Origin: a bacterium
Lineage (GTDB): Bacteria > Bacillota > Bacilli > Lactobacillales > Streptococcaceae
Length of the DNA stretch: 64,000 nt
Direction of reading: 5' to 3'
NCBI GenBank assembly: GCA_905221125.1
Contig: CAJNBY010000011.1
Coordinates: 6,227 to 70,226 of the forward strand
The notes beneath the pieces are model-generated. The model did no database searches and had not been told where the DNA came from. It saw only the letters and a program-made list of their open reading frames with translations. Shown here piece after piece: positions 29,038 through 38,675 of the stretch. The number at the start of each line of letters is the position of its first letter. Position 1 is the first letter of the stretch. The position numbers and the translations under genes were made by a program.

Positions 29038-30769
29038 ACAAGAACAATGGGCTGTATTGAAGCGTTTGATGTCCTATCTCAAGCCTTATGGACTTCTGAC
29101 TTTTTTGGCACTCAGTTTTCTCCTAGCGACGACAGTCATTAAAAGTGTCATTCCCCTCGTGGCCTCCCACTTTATCGACCAGTATCTCAGCAATCTTAAC
29201 CAACTGGCCGTTACCGTTTTGCTGGCCTACTATGGTCTTTATATCCTGCAAACTCTAGTTCAGTATGTTGGCAATCTTCTCTTTGCGCGGGTGTCTTACA
29301 GTATTGTCAGAGATATTCGTCGCGATGCCTTTGCCAATATGGAAAAGCTGGGCATGTCTTATTTTGACAAGACGCCAGCAGGCTCCATCGTCTCTCGTTT
29401 GACCAATGATACTGAGACCATCAGCGATATGTTTTCAGGGATTTTATCCAGCTTTATCTCAGCAGTTTTCATCTTTCTGACAACCCTTTATACCATGTTG
29501 GTGTTGGATTTTCGTTTGACAGCTTTAGTCTTGCTCTTTCTACCCTTGATTTTCCTTCTGGTCAATCTCTATCGGAAAAAGTCAGTGAAAGTCATTGAAA
29601 AAACCAGAAGTCTCTTGTCAGATATCAATAGTAAGCTGGCAGAGAATATCGAAGGAATCAGAATTATCCAGGCCTTTAATCAAGAGAAGCGCCTGCAGGC
29701 AGAATTTGATGAGATCAACCAAGAACACTTGGTCTACGCCAACCGATCTGTAGCCTTGGATGCCCTCTTTTTGCGTCCTGCCATGAGTTTGCTGAAACTC
29801 CTAGGTTATGCTGTCTTGATGGCCTACTTTGGCTACCGTGGCCTTTCTATCGGTATAACAGCCGGAACTATGTATGCCTTTATCCAGTACATCAACCGTC
29901 TCTTTGATCCCTTGATTGAGGTGACGCAAAACTTTTCAACCCTTCAAACATCCATGGTGTCTGCAGGCCGTGTCTTTGCCTTGATTGACGAGAAGACCTA
30001 TGAGCCTCTTCAAAAAGATGGGCAAGCCAAAGTCCAAGAAGGCAATATCCGTTTTGAACATGTGTGTTTCTCATATGACGGTAAACATCAGACTCTGGAT
30101 GATATTTCTTTCTCTGTTAACAAGGGTGAAACCATTGCCTTTGTAGGGCATACAGGTTCGGGGAAATCTTCGATCATCAATGTACTCATGCGCTTTTATG
30201 AATTTCAATCAGGGAGAGTTCTCTTGGATGGTGTGGATATCCGGGACTACAGTCAGGAAGAGCTGAGAAAAAACATAGGTCTGGTCTTGCAGGATCCCTT
30301 CCTCTATCATGGAACCATCAAGTCCAATATCGCCATGTACCAAGATATCAGTGATGAGCAAGTTCAGGCCGCGGCTGCCTTTGTGGATGCAGATTCCTTT
30401 ATTCAGGAACTTCCTTTGGGCTATGATGCCCCTGTTTCCGAGCGTGGTTCGAGCTTTTCTACTGGTCAACGCCAGCTTCTTGCTTTTGCCAGAACAGTTG
30501 CCAGCCAGCCTAAAATCCTGATTTTGGATGAAGCAACCGCCAATATTGACTCTGAAACAGAAAGCTTGGTTCAAGCTTCTCTGGCGAAGATGAGACAGGG
30601 GCGGACAACCATTGCCATCGCCCACCGCCTTTCTACTATCCAAGACGCCAACTGCATCTATGTTTTGGATAAGGGACGCATTATCGAGAGCGGAACCCAT
30701 GAGGAACTCTTGGACTTGGGAGGAACCTATCACAAGATGTATAGCTTGCAGGCAGGAGCCATGTCCTAA
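29027..30769 (+). CDS. ABC exporter half-transporter B
   Basis: This is a 580-residue partner of the preceding half-transporter. Six spans are followed by an ATPase domain with Walker A GHTGSGKSS, a divergent signature FSTGQRQLL and a Walker B LILDEATANID that keeps the catalytic Glu. Its good Walker site would face the intact signature of subunit A, giving one working and one degenerate ATP site per dimer, as in known heterodimeric exporters. Translation is coupled to subunit A. Drug or peptide export is inferred from the family only. Confidence 0.88.
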   Translation: MQNKQEQWAVLKRLMSYLKPYGLLTFLALSFLLATTVIKSVIPLVASHFIDQYLSNLNQLAVTVLLAYYGLYILQTLVQYVGNLLFARVSYSIVRDIRRDAFANMEKLGMSYFDKTPAGSIVSRLTNDTETISDMFSGILSSFISAVFIFLTTLYTMLVLDFRLTALVLLFLPLIFLLVNLYRKKSVKVIEKTRSLLSDINSKLAENIEGIRIIQAFNQEKRLQAEFDEINQEHLVYANRSVALDALFLRPAMSLLKLLGYAVLMAYFGYRGLSIGITAGTMYAFIQYINRLFDPLIEVTQNFSTLQTSMVSAGRVFALIDEKTYEPLQKDGQAKVQEGNIRFEHVCFSYDGKHQTLDDISFSVNKGETIAFVGHTGSGKSSIINVLMRFYEFQSGRVLLDGVDIRDYSQEELRKNIGLVLQDPFLYHGTIKSNIAMYQDISDEQVQAAAAFVDADSFIQELPLGYDAPVSERGSSFSTGQRQLLAFARTVASQPKILILDEATANIDSETESLVQASLAKMRQGRTTIAIAHRLSTIQDANCIYVLDKGRIIESGTHEELLDLGGTYHKMYSLQAGAMS

Positions 30770-30794
30770 TACTCTTTGATTTTTATTGAGTAAA
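30768..30794. repeat. Possible BOX remnant
   Basis: The sequence AATACTCTTTGATTTTTATTGAGTA joins what looks like the outermost bases of boxA (TACTCTT) to the end of boxC (TTTGATTTTCATTGAGTA). It could be a collapsed BOX copy, or a simple hairpin after the exporter gene. Confidence 0.35.
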
Positions 30795-30899
30795 AGAAGG
30801 AAATCCTTCAAATTACAGATTTCTTTCACCGCCTTTTCCATTTTGTGGTATAATGAAAAATGTTGACAAATAGTATAATAAAAACAAAGGAGAAACAGC

Positions 30900-31592
30900 A
30901 TGCTGAAATGGGAAGACTTGCCCGTGGAAATGAAATCAAGCGAGGTTGAGTCTTACTACCAGCTTGTCTCTAAAAGGAAGGGTTCGCTGATTTTCAAGCG
31001 TTGCTTGGACTGGGTTCTGGCCTTGGTCTTGCTGATTTTAACTTCCCCAGTCTTTCTCATCTTGAGCATTTGGATCAAGTTGGATAGCAAGGGGCCTGTT
31101 ATTTACAAGCAAGAGCGCGTGACCCAGTACAACCGTCCTTTTAAGATTTGGAAGTTCCGTACCATGGTGACGGATGCGGATAAAAAAGGCAGTCTGGTGA
31201 CTTCAGCTAACGATAGCCGTATTACCAAGGTTGGCAATTTTATCCGCCGTGTCCGTTTGGACGAACTGCCTCAGTTGGTCAATGTCCTTAAAGGTGAGAT
31301 GTCCTTTGTCGGCACACGACCTGAAGTACCACGCTACACAGAGCAGTATAGCCCTGAAATGATGGCAACCTTGCTTTTGCCAGCAGGGATTACCTCTCCA
31401 GCCAGCATCAACTACAAGGATGAGGACACTATCATCAGTCAAATGACCGAAAAAGGCCTGCCAGTTGACCAAGCCTATGTAGAGCATGTTCTTCCTGAAA
31501 AGATGCGCTATAACCTTTCTTATCTCCGAGAATTTAGTTTCCTTGGAGACATCAAAATCATGTTTCAAACCGTGTTTGAAGTGCTAAAATAA
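30900..31592 (+). CDS. Undecaprenyl-phosphate sugar-1-phosphate transferase, teichoic acid repeat initiation
   Basis: This is a 230-residue bacterial sugar transferase with one hydrophobic helix at about 33-55 and the family motifs KRCLDWVLALVLL, GPVIYKQERV, WKFRTMV and RLDELPQLVNVLKGEMSFVG. Such enzymes load the first sugar phosphate onto undecaprenyl phosphate at the inner membrane face. In S. pneumoniae R6 the gene pair here (spr1655 with aminotransferase spr1654) is assigned to making and loading the aminated deoxysugar AATGal that begins the teichoic acid repeat. The same pair order appears here, so I infer that role; a capsule-type transferase is the alternative. Confidence 0.8.
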   Translation: MLKWEDLPVEMKSSEVESYYQLVSKRKGSLIFKRCLDWVLALVLLILTSPVFLILSIWIKLDSKGPVIYKQERVTQYNRPFKIWKFRTMVTDADKKGSLVTSANDSRITKVGNFIRRVRLDELPQLVNVLKGEMSFVGTRPEVPRYTEQYSPEMMATLLLPAGITSPASINYKDEDTIISQMTEKGLPVDQAYVEHVLPEKMRYNLSYLREFSFLGDIKIMFQTVFEVLK

Positions 31593-31634
31593 AGTAGTCA
31601 TGAGAAAATGAGTACAGACAAAAGGAGCAAATCA

Positions 31635-32864
31635 ATGCCAAATTACAATATTCCATTTTCACCACCCGATATTACAGAAGCAGAAATTGCTGAAGTAGCG
31701 GATACCCTGCGTTCTGGTTGGATCACGACAGGTCCTAAGACAAAAGAACTGGAGCGTCGCTTGTCCCAATACACAAAGACACCTAAGACTGTCTGCCTCA
31801 ACTCTGCGACTGCCGCTCTTGAGTTGATTTTGCGCGTCTTGGAAGTGGGACCTGGAGATGAAGTCATCGTTCCAGCCATGACCTATACAGCTTCATGTAG
31901 TGTTATCACTCACGTAGGAGCGACCCCTGTCATGGTGGATATCCAAGCAGATACTTTTGAGATGGACTATGACTTGCTTGAGCAAGCTATTACTGAGAAA
32001 ACTAAGGTGATTATCCGGGTTGAACTTGCAGGGATTGTTTGCGACTATGACCGTTTGTTCCAAGTTGTGGAGAAAAAACGTGATCTCTTTACTGCTACAA
32101 GCAAGTGGCAAAAAGCCTTTAACCGTATTGTGATTGTTTCTGATAGTGCCCATGCTTTGGGATCAACTTATAAAGGACAGCCTGCTGGTTCTATCGCTGA
32201 CTTTACTTCCTTCTCATTCCATGCCGTTAAGAACTTTACAACTGCTGAGGGAGGAAGTGCGACTTGGAAAGCCAATCCAGCGATTGACGACGAAGAGATG
32301 TACAAGGAATTCCAAATTCTTTCCCTCCATGGTCAAACTAAAGACGCTCTTGCCAAGATGCAATTGGGTTCATGGGAGTACGATATCGTTACACCAGCCT
32401 ACAAGTGCAATATGACCGATATCATGGCTTCTATTGGTTTGGTACAATTGGATCGTTACCCAGCTTTGCTACAACGTCGTAAGGACATCGTGGACCGCTA
32501 TGATCGTGGTTTTGCGGGTACTCGTATTCACCCACTGGCACACAAGACTGATACTGTCGAATCTTCACGCCACCTCTATATTACTCATGTAGAAGGAGCA
32601 AGCTTAGAAGAACGCAACCTCATCATCCAAGAATTGGCCAAAGCAGGAATTGCAAGTAACGTACACTACAAACCGCTTCCTCTCTTGACAGCTTATAAGA
32701 ATCTTGGCTTTGATATGGCGAATTATCCTAAGGCATATGCCTTCTTTGAAAATGAAATTACGCTTCCTCTTCATACTAAACTAAGCGATGAAGAAGTAGA
32801 CTATATCATTGAGATTTTCAAAACAGTTTCTGAAAAAGTGCTAACTTTATCAAAAAAATCGTAA
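31635..32864 (+). CDS. DegT/DnrJ/EryC1-type sugar aminotransferase, probable AATGal synthesis
   Basis: This is a 409-residue PLP-dependent sugar aminotransferase. The PLP Lys lies in SFHAVKNFTTAEGG, and the N-terminal half shows LNSATAALEL and PAMTYTASCS segments typical of the family. Start ATG 31635 follows AAAGGAG at 31621; an upstream ATG at 31608 has no good ribosome site. Paired with the upstream transferase, it most likely aminates the 4-keto sugar intermediate to give the AATGal nucleotide for teichoic acid synthesis, as proposed for pneumococcus. TacL at 5851 acts at the end of the same pathway. Confidence 0.82.
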   Translation: MPNYNIPFSPPDITEAEIAEVADTLRSGWITTGPKTKELERRLSQYTKTPKTVCLNSATAALELILRVLEVGPGDEVIVPAMTYTASCSVITHVGATPVMVDIQADTFEMDYDLLEQAITEKTKVIIRVELAGIVCDYDRLFQVVEKKRDLFTATSKWQKAFNRIVIVSDSAHALGSTYKGQPAGSIADFTSFSFHAVKNFTTAEGGSATWKANPAIDDEEMYKEFQILSLHGQTKDALAKMQLGSWEYDIVTPAYKCNMTDIMASIGLVQLDRYPALLQRRKDIVDRYDRGFAGTRIHPLAHKTDTVESSRHLYITHVEGASLEERNLIIQELAKAGIASNVHYKPLPLLTAYKNLGFDMANYPKAYAFFENEITLPLHTKLSDEEVDYIIEIFKTVSEKVLTLSKKS

Positions 32865-32871
32865 AAAAGTC

Positions 32872-32900
32872 TTGACAAAGAAAAAACAAAGTATTAAAAT
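32872..32900 (+). promoter_or_regulatory. Promoter of the trpB2 T-box leader
   Basis: TTGACA (32872-32877) and TAAAAT (32895-32900) have 17-bp spacing. Transcription would begin just before the T-box stem I. Confidence 0.8.
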
Positions 32901-32904
32901 AAGT

Positions 32905-33157
32905 TCAACAAATCAGAAAAGTAACTATTTTTGATCTTCAGGGAGCCTGTGGTGATTGTGAACAGGTGGTTGGAAGTAGTGAAAGTGGGCTGATTTTAAA
33001 AATGAATTTGAAACAATGAAAATTCGGTGCGCACACCTTACAGTGCAACTTGTTGTTAGACAAGGTAGAGATGTAAAGGGGATAGTCCCTTTATAATTGA
33101 GGTGGCACCGCGTTACCAACGCCCTCACACAGATTATTTTCTGTGTGTGGGCTTTTT
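32905..33157 (+). ncRNA. Tryptophan T-box riboswitch upstream of trpB2
   Basis: The T-box sequence AATTGAGGTGGCACCGCG lies at about 33095-33112. A terminator with arms GCCCTCACACAG (33121-33132) and CTGTGTGTGGGC (33141-33152) plus T-run follows. Stem I is closed by AATCAG with CTGATT, and the specifier loop on the 3' side holds TGG at 32986-32988, matching tRNA-Trp. Uncharged tRNA-Trp should prevent termination and switch on the second trpB. Confidence 0.92.
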
Positions 33158-33193
33158 CATATCTTGAAATAAATACTGAAAGAGGAAATTTTT

Positions 33194-34372
33194 ATGACAA
33201 CTAAAGGTTATTTTGGACAATTTGGTGGTAGTTTTGTACCGGAGCCGATTCAGGCTTTGTTGGATGAGTTAGAAGTGACTTTTGACAAGTACAAGGATGA
33301 TCCAGAGTTTTTGGCAGAGTTTCGCCATTACTTAAAAGACTATTCAGGTCGTGAAACACCGCTTTATTTTGCGGAAAGTCTGACAGACCACCTAGGTGGT
33401 GCTAAGATTTATCTCAAGCGCGAAGACCTTAACCACCTGGGTTCTCACAAGCTTAATAACGTTTTAGGACAAATTCTTCTTGCTAAACGTATGGGCAAAA
33501 AACGAGTGATCGCAGAAACAGGAGCTGGTCAACATGGTGTTGCGACAGCAGCGGCTGCAGCCAAGTTTGGTATGGCCTGTGATGTCTACATGGGGGCAGA
33601 GGATGTGGAGCGTCAACGTCTCAATGTCTTCCGCATGGAGATGATGGGAGCAACTGTTCACGCGGTTGAAACTGGAACTCGTACCCTCAAGGATGCGGTA
33701 GATGCAGCCTTTGGAGCATGGATGAATGACCTTGAAGCATTCTATGTTTTGGGATCTGCTGTGGGTCCTCACCCTTATCCTACAATTGTTCATGAATTCC
33801 AAAAGATCATCAGTGAAGAATCTCGTCGTCAAATCTTAGAAAAAGAAGGACGCTTGCCAGATTACGTTATTGCCTGTGTCGGTGGTGGTTCAAATGCCAT
33901 TGGTGCTTTTTCACAGTATGTGGCTAATGAAGAAGTCAAATTGGTTGGGGTCGAAGCTGCTGGTCATGGACTTGATACAGACAAGCACGCAGCTACTATG
34001 ACAAAAGGTAGTATCGGAATTGTCGACGGTATGAAGACCTATGCAGTCTTTAAGGAAGATGGAGAGCTGGCTCCAGTTTACTCTATCTCAGCTGGTTTGG
34101 ACTATCCAGGGGTTGGCCCAGAACACGCTTACTTCAAAGATTCAGGTCGCGTGGAATATGTCGCTGCGACAGATGAAGAAGCTGTTCAAGCCCTGCTCCT
34201 TCTCAGCAAGACAGAAGGAATTATCCCAGCGATTGAAAGTTCGCATGCCATCGCAGAAGCGGTTAAACGTGCACCGAAACTAAGTAAGGATGACATTATC
34301 ATCATCAATGTCTCTGGTCGTGGAGACAAGGACGTAGCTGCGATTGCAGACTACTTAGAAGCTAAAAAATAA
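33194..34372 (+). CDS. trpB2: Second tryptophan synthase beta chain, stand-alone
   Basis: This 392-residue TrpB-family protein is separate from the operon trpB at 39239 and clearly divergent from it. The PLP Lys is in HLGSHKLNN, where the operon copy has the usual HTGAHKINN; the catalytic Glu ([11 protein letters not shown]) and PLP phosphate loop (GGGSNAIG) are intact, so activity is likely. It has its own promoter and Trp T-box and no trpA partner beside it. It could use indole from the medium or supplement the operon enzyme when tryptophan runs out. It is the TrpB1-like short form, not the longer archaeal-type TrpB2, despite the label used here. Confidence 0.88.
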   Translation: MTTKGYFGQFGGSFVPEPIQALLDELEVTFDKYKDDPEFLAEFRHYLKDYSGRETPLYFAESLTDHLGGAKIYLKREDLNHLGSHKLNNVLGQILLAKRMGKKRVIAETGAGQHGVATAAAAAKFGMACDVYMGAEDVERQRLNVFRMEMMGATVHAVETGTRTLKDAVDAAFGAWMNDLEAFYVLGSAVGPHPYPTIVHEFQKIISEESRRQILEKEGRLPDYVIACVGGGSNAIGAFSQYVANEEVKLVGVEAAGHGLDTDKHAATMTKGSIGIVDGMKTYAVFKEDGELAPVYSISAGLDYPGVGPEHAYFKDSGRVEYVAATDEEAVQALLLLSKTEGIIPAIESSHAIAEAVKRAPKLSKDDIIIINVSGRGDKDVAAIADYLEAKK

Positions 34373-34373
34373 T

Positions 34374-34620
34374 AGATGGAAAAATTACAGTCTTTTCTCT
34401 CACAGAGAGCTTGTGGTTGCTGGAAACAAGCAGAGAAAGCTGTAAGGTTGGGTCCATCTGAAACGAGAGAAGAAAACATAATTCTCAAGGGAGTGCCCTT
34501 TATCGCACAGCCTGTTACAGGAGGTATCTGAGACAGGAATGAGAGATAGGAGAAATCCTATAATTGAGGTGGCACCGCGAATTTCGTCCTCACGCAAGTT
34601 ATTTTGCGTGGGGATTTTTA
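34374..34620 (+). ncRNA. Tryptophan T-box riboswitch upstream of the trp operon
   Basis: Stem I is closed by AGATGGA with TCCATCT and TTACAG with CTGTAA. Between them the specifier loop contains TGG at 34449-34451, matching tRNA-Trp. The T-box motif AATTGAGGTGGCACCGCG is at 34562-34579, and the terminator arms are CCTCACGCAA (34588-34597) and TTGCGTGGGG (34604-34613) followed by ATTTTT. No promoter is obvious directly before it, so readthrough from trpB2 is possible. Confidence 0.92.
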
Positions 34621-34971
34621 TATATTTATCGTAGATATGGCTATCAGTTTTAAATTATGCTTTATCACTAGATAAATTTCTATAAAATATTTGCGAACGA
34701 AGTGAGCATTAAACCGCTATTTCCCGCCATAGTGGTATTCTAGAGAAGCAAAGATGCTTCTCTAGAACGGAATTTTTGAGAGTAAAATAGTTCGGGGAAC
34801 TATTTTAGCCTGAGCCTAGAAATGAATGAGCGAGGAGCTCAAAAATTAGGTCTTTCATTTCATGGTTTTCTAAAATCATCCACTGGATAATTTTACCTCC
34901 CGTCCGCACTATTTAAGGGAAATAGAAAAAAGACAAAAAATTAAAAATAAGAAACTGAAAGGGAAACTACA
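34621..34971. repeat. Gene-free stretch with two perfect palindromes before trpE
   Basis: This 351-bp spacer lies between the T-box terminator and trpE. TTCTAGAGAAGC (34738-34749) and GCTTCTCTAGAA (34756-34767) form a 12-bp perfect hairpin. AAAATAGTTC (34784-34793) and GAACTATTTT (34797-34806) form a second one 17 bp later. ACCGCTAT and ATAGTGGT before the first also pair. The density of dyads looks like a small intergenic repeat of the RUP or SPRITE kind, but I cannot match a known consensus. No reading frame is convincing. Confidence 0.5.
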
Positions 34972-36333
34972 ATGGAACGAATCATTCATGGAGATGTCTT
35001 ATCACCAATCTTGGCTTATATGCGCCTAAAGGGGCAACACAAGGTAATCTTAGAGAGTATTCCGAGAGACAAGGAAACCGCTCGTTTTTCTATCCTTGCC
35101 TATAATCCAGTTTTTGAGATTAAGTTTGAAAATGGAGTTCTTTATCAAAATGGTCAAGTGATTGATCGGGATCCCTTGGATTTCCTTTATGAAGTGACTC
35201 ATAAGAGTAAGCACCATTCAGCCCTACCTTTTGGTGGGGGAGCCATTGGCTTTGTCGGTTACGATATGATTTCGCTCTATGAAGAAATTGGTCAAATTCC
35301 TGAGGATACCATTGGGACACCAGACATGCATTTCTTTGTTTATGAGAGTTACATGGTTTTTGACCATAAGAAGGAAAAAATCCATGTCATCGAGGATGCT
35401 CTTTATAGCAATCGCAGTCAAGAAGCCTTGGAAGAAGCCTTGAACCAAGTGCTTGAGGAATTACGCATTCCTGCTCCAAATGAATTTGAAGACTTGGATC
35501 TATCGCCGCTCGACTTCAAACCGCATATCGCTCCTCAGAAGTTTGAGGAAATGGTGGAAACAGCTCGCGACTTGATTCGTAACGGGGATATGTTCCAATG
35601 CGTACTCAGTCAACGCTTCTCAGCAGAAGTTACTGGAAATCCATTTGACTTCTACAGAAATCTCCGCGTGACTAATCCTTCTAATTACCTCTATTTCTAT
35701 GATTTTGGGGATTATCAAATCATCGGTGCCAGTCCTGAAAGTTTGGTTTCAGTTAAAAATGGCATCGTGACAACAAATCCGATTGCCGGTACACGACCAA
35801 GAGGGGCTACGGATGAAGAAGACAAGGCTTTGGCGACAGACCTCCTTTCTGATGAGAAGGAAACAGCAGAACATCGGATGTTGGTAGACTTGGGGCGTAA
35901 TGATATTGGCCGCATCTCTGAAACGGCCAGTGTCCAAGTCACCAAGTATATGGAAGTGGAGCTCTTCCGCTATGTTATGCATTTGACCAGCGTGGTGAAA
36001 GGGCGTTTGCTTCCAGAACTCACTGCTATGGATGCCTTGAAATCAACACTTCCAGCTGGGACAGTTTCAGGAGCACCAAAGATTCGGGCAATGAGACGCA
36101 TCTATGAACTGGAAACGGAAAAACGTGGCGTATATGCAGGAGCAATCGGCTACTTGTCTGCGACGGGTGATATGGACTTCGCTATTGCCATCCGAACTAT
36201 GATTCTCAAAAATCAAAGAGCCTATGTGCAGGCTGGGGCAGGGATTGTCTACGACTCTATCGCCCAAAATGAATACCAAGAAACCATTAACAAGGCTAAA
36301 TCTATGACTAGAATTGGAGAACTAAGACCATGA
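34972..36333 (+). CDS. trpE: Anthranilate synthase component I
   Basis: This enzyme converts chorismate to anthranilate using ammonia from TrpG. The 453-residue protein has the N-terminal tryptophan feedback region (VILESIPRD) and the chorismate-binding domain, with segments FQCVLSQRFSA, IAGTRPRGAT, DLGRNDIGR and TLPAGTVSGAPKI. It is the first gene of trpEGDCFBA and overlaps trpG by 4 bp. Expression should depend on the T-box at 34374-34620. Confidence 0.97.
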   Translation: MERIIHGDVLSPILAYMRLKGQHKVILESIPRDKETARFSILAYNPVFEIKFENGVLYQNGQVIDRDPLDFLYEVTHKSKHHSALPFGGGAIGFVGYDMISLYEEIGQIPEDTIGTPDMHFFVYESYMVFDHKKEKIHVIEDALYSNRSQEALEEALNQVLEELRIPAPNEFEDLDLSPLDFKPHIAPQKFEEMVETARDLIRNGDMFQCVLSQRFSAEVTGNPFDFYRNLRVTNPSNYLYFYDFGDYQIIGASPESLVSVKNGIVTTNPIAGTRPRGATDEEDKALATDLLSDEKETAEHRMLVDLGRNDIGRISETASVQVTKYMEVELFRYVMHLTSVVKGRLLPELTAMDALKSTLPAGTVSGAPKIRAMRRIYELETEKRGVYAGAIGYLSATGDMDFAIAIRTMILKNQRAYVQAGAGIVYDSIAQNEYQETINKAKSMTRIGELRP

Positions 36334-36896
36334 TTTTATTAATTGATAACTATGACTCTTTTACCTATAACTTGGCCCAATACATTGGGAATTTTGCAGA
36401 AGTGCAGGTCTTGAGAAATGATGATCCTAAGCTGTATGAAGAAGCTGAAAAAGCAGATGGTCTGGTCTTTTCTCCGGGTCCTGGTTGGCCAGTTGATGCT
36501 GGAAAGATGGAAGACATGATTCGTGATTTTGCAGGTAAGAAACCGATTCTAGGGATTTGTTTAGGCCACCAAGCCATCGCAGAAGTCTTTGGTGGGAAGC
36601 TAGGTTTGGCTCCAAAAGTCATGCATGGGAAACAGAGCAATATCAGCTTTGAAGCGCCATCTGTTTTGTATCAAGGCATTGAGGATGGCCGTGCGGTCAT
36701 GCGTTACCATAGTATTTTGATTGAAGAAATGCCAGAAGGCTTTGAAGTGACAGCTCGTTCGACTGATGACCAGGCCATTATGGGAATTCAACACAAAACC
36801 CTTCCAATTTATGGTTTCCAGTACCATCCAGAAAGTATCGGAACGCCAGATGGCTTGTCTTCTATTCGGAATTTTATCGAAAAGGTTGTAAAGTGA
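36330..36896 (+). CDS. trpG: Anthranilate synthase component II (glutamine amidotransferase)
   Basis: This 188-residue class I glutamine amidotransferase supplies ammonia to TrpE. The catalytic triad segments are visible: SPGPGWP, the nucleophile Cys in [12 protein letters not shown], and the His/Glu pair in [11 protein letters not shown]. The ATGA overlap with trpE indicates coupled translation of the two subunits. It is the short, unfused form, not joined to TrpD. Confidence 0.97.
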   Translation: MILLIDNYDSFTYNLAQYIGNFAEVQVLRNDDPKLYEEAEKADGLVFSPGPGWPVDAGKMEDMIRDFAGKKPILGICLGHQAIAEVFGGKLGLAPKVMHGKQSNISFEAPSVLYQGIEDGRAVMRYHSILIEEMPEGFEVTARSTDDQAIMGIQHKTLPIYGFQYHPESIGTPDGLSSIRNFIEKVVK

Positions 36897-36906
36897 GGAA
36901 ACTAGG

Positions 36907-37911
36907 ATGAAAGAGATTATTGAAAAACTAGCAAAATTTGAAAATTTATCAGGTGTGGAAATGACGGATGTTATCGAGCGTATCGTGACTGGACGTGTAA
37001 CAGAGGCGCAGATTGCTTCTCTCCTTTTGGCTCTTAAGATGAAGGGGGAAACACCTGAAGAGCGCACAGCCATTGCTCAAGTCATGAGAGGACATGCCCA
37101 ACATATTCCCACTGAAATCCATGATGCTATGGACAACTGTGGTACTGGTGGGGACAAGTCTTTCAGCTTTAACATCTCTACAACTGCAGCCTTTGTCTTG
37201 GCTGGTGGCGGTGTTCACATGGCAAAGCACGGTAACCGCTCGATTTCTTCTAAATCTGGTTCTGCAGACGTTCTAGAAGCCTTGGGTATCAATCTAGACC
37301 TCAAACCAGCTGAACTAGGTAAGGTCTTTGATAAAACTGGCATCGTCTTTCTCTTTGCAAAAAATATGCACCCAGCCATGAAATACATCATGCCAGCTCG
37401 TTTGGAACTAGGAATTCCAACGATCATGAACTTGACTGGTCCACTGATTCACCCAATGGCCTTGGAAACACAGTTGCTTGGTATTAGTCGTCCAGAACTT
37501 CTAGAGAGTACAGCTCAGGTTTTAAAAAATATGGGTCGCAAACGTGCCATCGTGGTTGCTGGACCAGAAGGACTTGATGAAGCTGGTTTGAATGGAACAA
37601 CCAAGATTGCTCTTCTTGAAAATGGTGAAATCACCTTGTCAAGCTTTACTCCAGAAGATTTGGGAATGGAACGCTATGCTATCGAAGATATTCGTGGAGG
37701 GAATGCTCAGGAAAATGCAGAGATTTTGCTCAGCGTTCTTAAAAACGAACCAAGTCCATTTTTGGAAACTACAGTTTTAAATGCTGGTCTTGGTTTCTAT
37801 GCTAATGGTAAGGTAGATAATATCAAGGATGGGGTTGCCTTGGCCCGTCAAGTGATTGCTAGTGGCAAGGCCCTTGAAAAACTCAGACTGTTACAGGAGT
37901 ACCAAAAATGA
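36907..37911 (+). CDS. trpD: Anthranilate phosphoribosyltransferase
   Basis: This enzyme adds phosphoribose from PRPP to anthranilate. The 334-residue protein has an N-terminal helical domain and the PRPP-binding loop [17 protein letters not shown], followed by [21 protein letters not shown]. It is 10 bp after trpG, preceded by GTGAGGAAACTAGG, and overlaps trpC by 4 bp. It has the normal length for the family. Confidence 0.97.
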   Translation: MKEIIEKLAKFENLSGVEMTDVIERIVTGRVTEAQIASLLLALKMKGETPEERTAIAQVMRGHAQHIPTEIHDAMDNCGTGGDKSFSFNISTTAAFVLAGGGVHMAKHGNRSISSKSGSADVLEALGINLDLKPAELGKVFDKTGIVFLFAKNMHPAMKYIMPARLELGIPTIMNLTGPLIHPMALETQLLGISRPELLESTAQVLKNMGRKRAIVVAGPEGLDEAGLNGTTKIALLENGEITLSSFTPEDLGMERYAIEDIRGGNAQENAEILLSVLKNEPSPFLETTVLNAGLGFYANGKVDNIKDGVALARQVIASGKALEKLRLLQEYQK

Positions 37912-38675
37912 GTCAGGAATTTTTAGCACGAATCTTAGAGCAGAAGGCGCGTGAGGTCGAGCAGATGGATCTGGAGGAAATCCAGCCCCTGCGCCAGACC
38001 TATCGCTTGGCTGAATTTTTGAAGAATCACCGTGACCGTTTGCAGGTAATCGCTGAAGTCAAGAAGGCTAGCCCTAGTCTGGGAGATATCAATCTCAATG
38101 TGGATATTGTGCAACAGGCCCAGACTTATGAAGCGAACGGCGCAGTGATGATTTCGGTTTTGACAGATGAGGTTTTCTTTAAAGGACATTTGGATTATCT
38201 GCGAGTGATTTCCAGTCAGGTAGAGATTCCGACGCTGAACAAGGACTTTATCATCGATGAAAAACAAATTATCCGTGCTCGTAATGCAGGTGCGACAGTC
38301 ATCTTGCTCATTGTGGCAGCCTTGTCAGAAGAACGCCTCAAGGAACTGTATGACTATGCGACAGAGCTTGGTTTGGAAGTCTTGGTGGAGACTCACAATC
38401 TAGCTGAACTTGAAGTGGCCCACAGACTTGGTGCGGAGATTATTGGGGTCAATAACCGCAACTTGACCACCTTTGAAGTCGACTTGCAGACCAGTGTCGA
38501 CTTGGCCCAGTACTTTAAGGAAGGTCGCTATTACATTTCTGAATCTGCCATTTTCACAGGGCAGGATGCGGAACGAGTAGCACCATACTTTAACGGAATT
38601 TTAGTTGGGACAGCTCTTATGCAGGCGGAAGATGTAGCCCAGAGAATCAAGGAGTTGCAGATTGACAAAAGTTAA
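37908..38675 (+). CDS. trpC: Indole-3-glycerol phosphate synthase
   Basis: This 255-residue TIM-barrel enzyme closes the indole ring from the carboxyphenylamino-deoxyribulose phosphate intermediate. Active-site segments include [15 protein letters not shown], with the catalytic Lys, [18 protein letters not shown] and IIGVNNRNL. It is monofunctional, not fused to TrpF as in E. coli. It overlaps trpD by 4 bp and trpF by 14 bp, so the operon is tightly packed. Confidence 0.97.
   Translation: MSQEFLARILEQKAREVEQMDLEEIQPLRQTYRLAEFLKNHRDRLQVIAEVKKASPSLGDINLNVDIVQQAQTYEANGAVMISVLTDEVFFKGHLDYLRVISSQVEIPTLNKDFIIDEKQIIRARNAGATVILLIVAALSEERLKELYDYATELGLEVLVETHNLAELEVAHRLGAEIIGVNNRNLTTFEVDLQTSVDLAQYFKEGRYYISESAIFTGQDAERVAPYFNGILVGTALMQAEDVAQRIKELQIDKS

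Noticed and set aside
30209..30901. 230-codon minus-strand frame across the end of the ABC exporter gene
   Set aside because: It is antisense to a clear ATPase domain and has no ribosome site or recognisable motif.
33194..34372. Threonine synthase or other PLP fold-type II enzyme instead of TrpB
   Set aside because: The whole sequence tracks TrpB motifs ([26 protein letters not shown]) and the leader specifier is Trp, so a TrpB paralogue is better supported.
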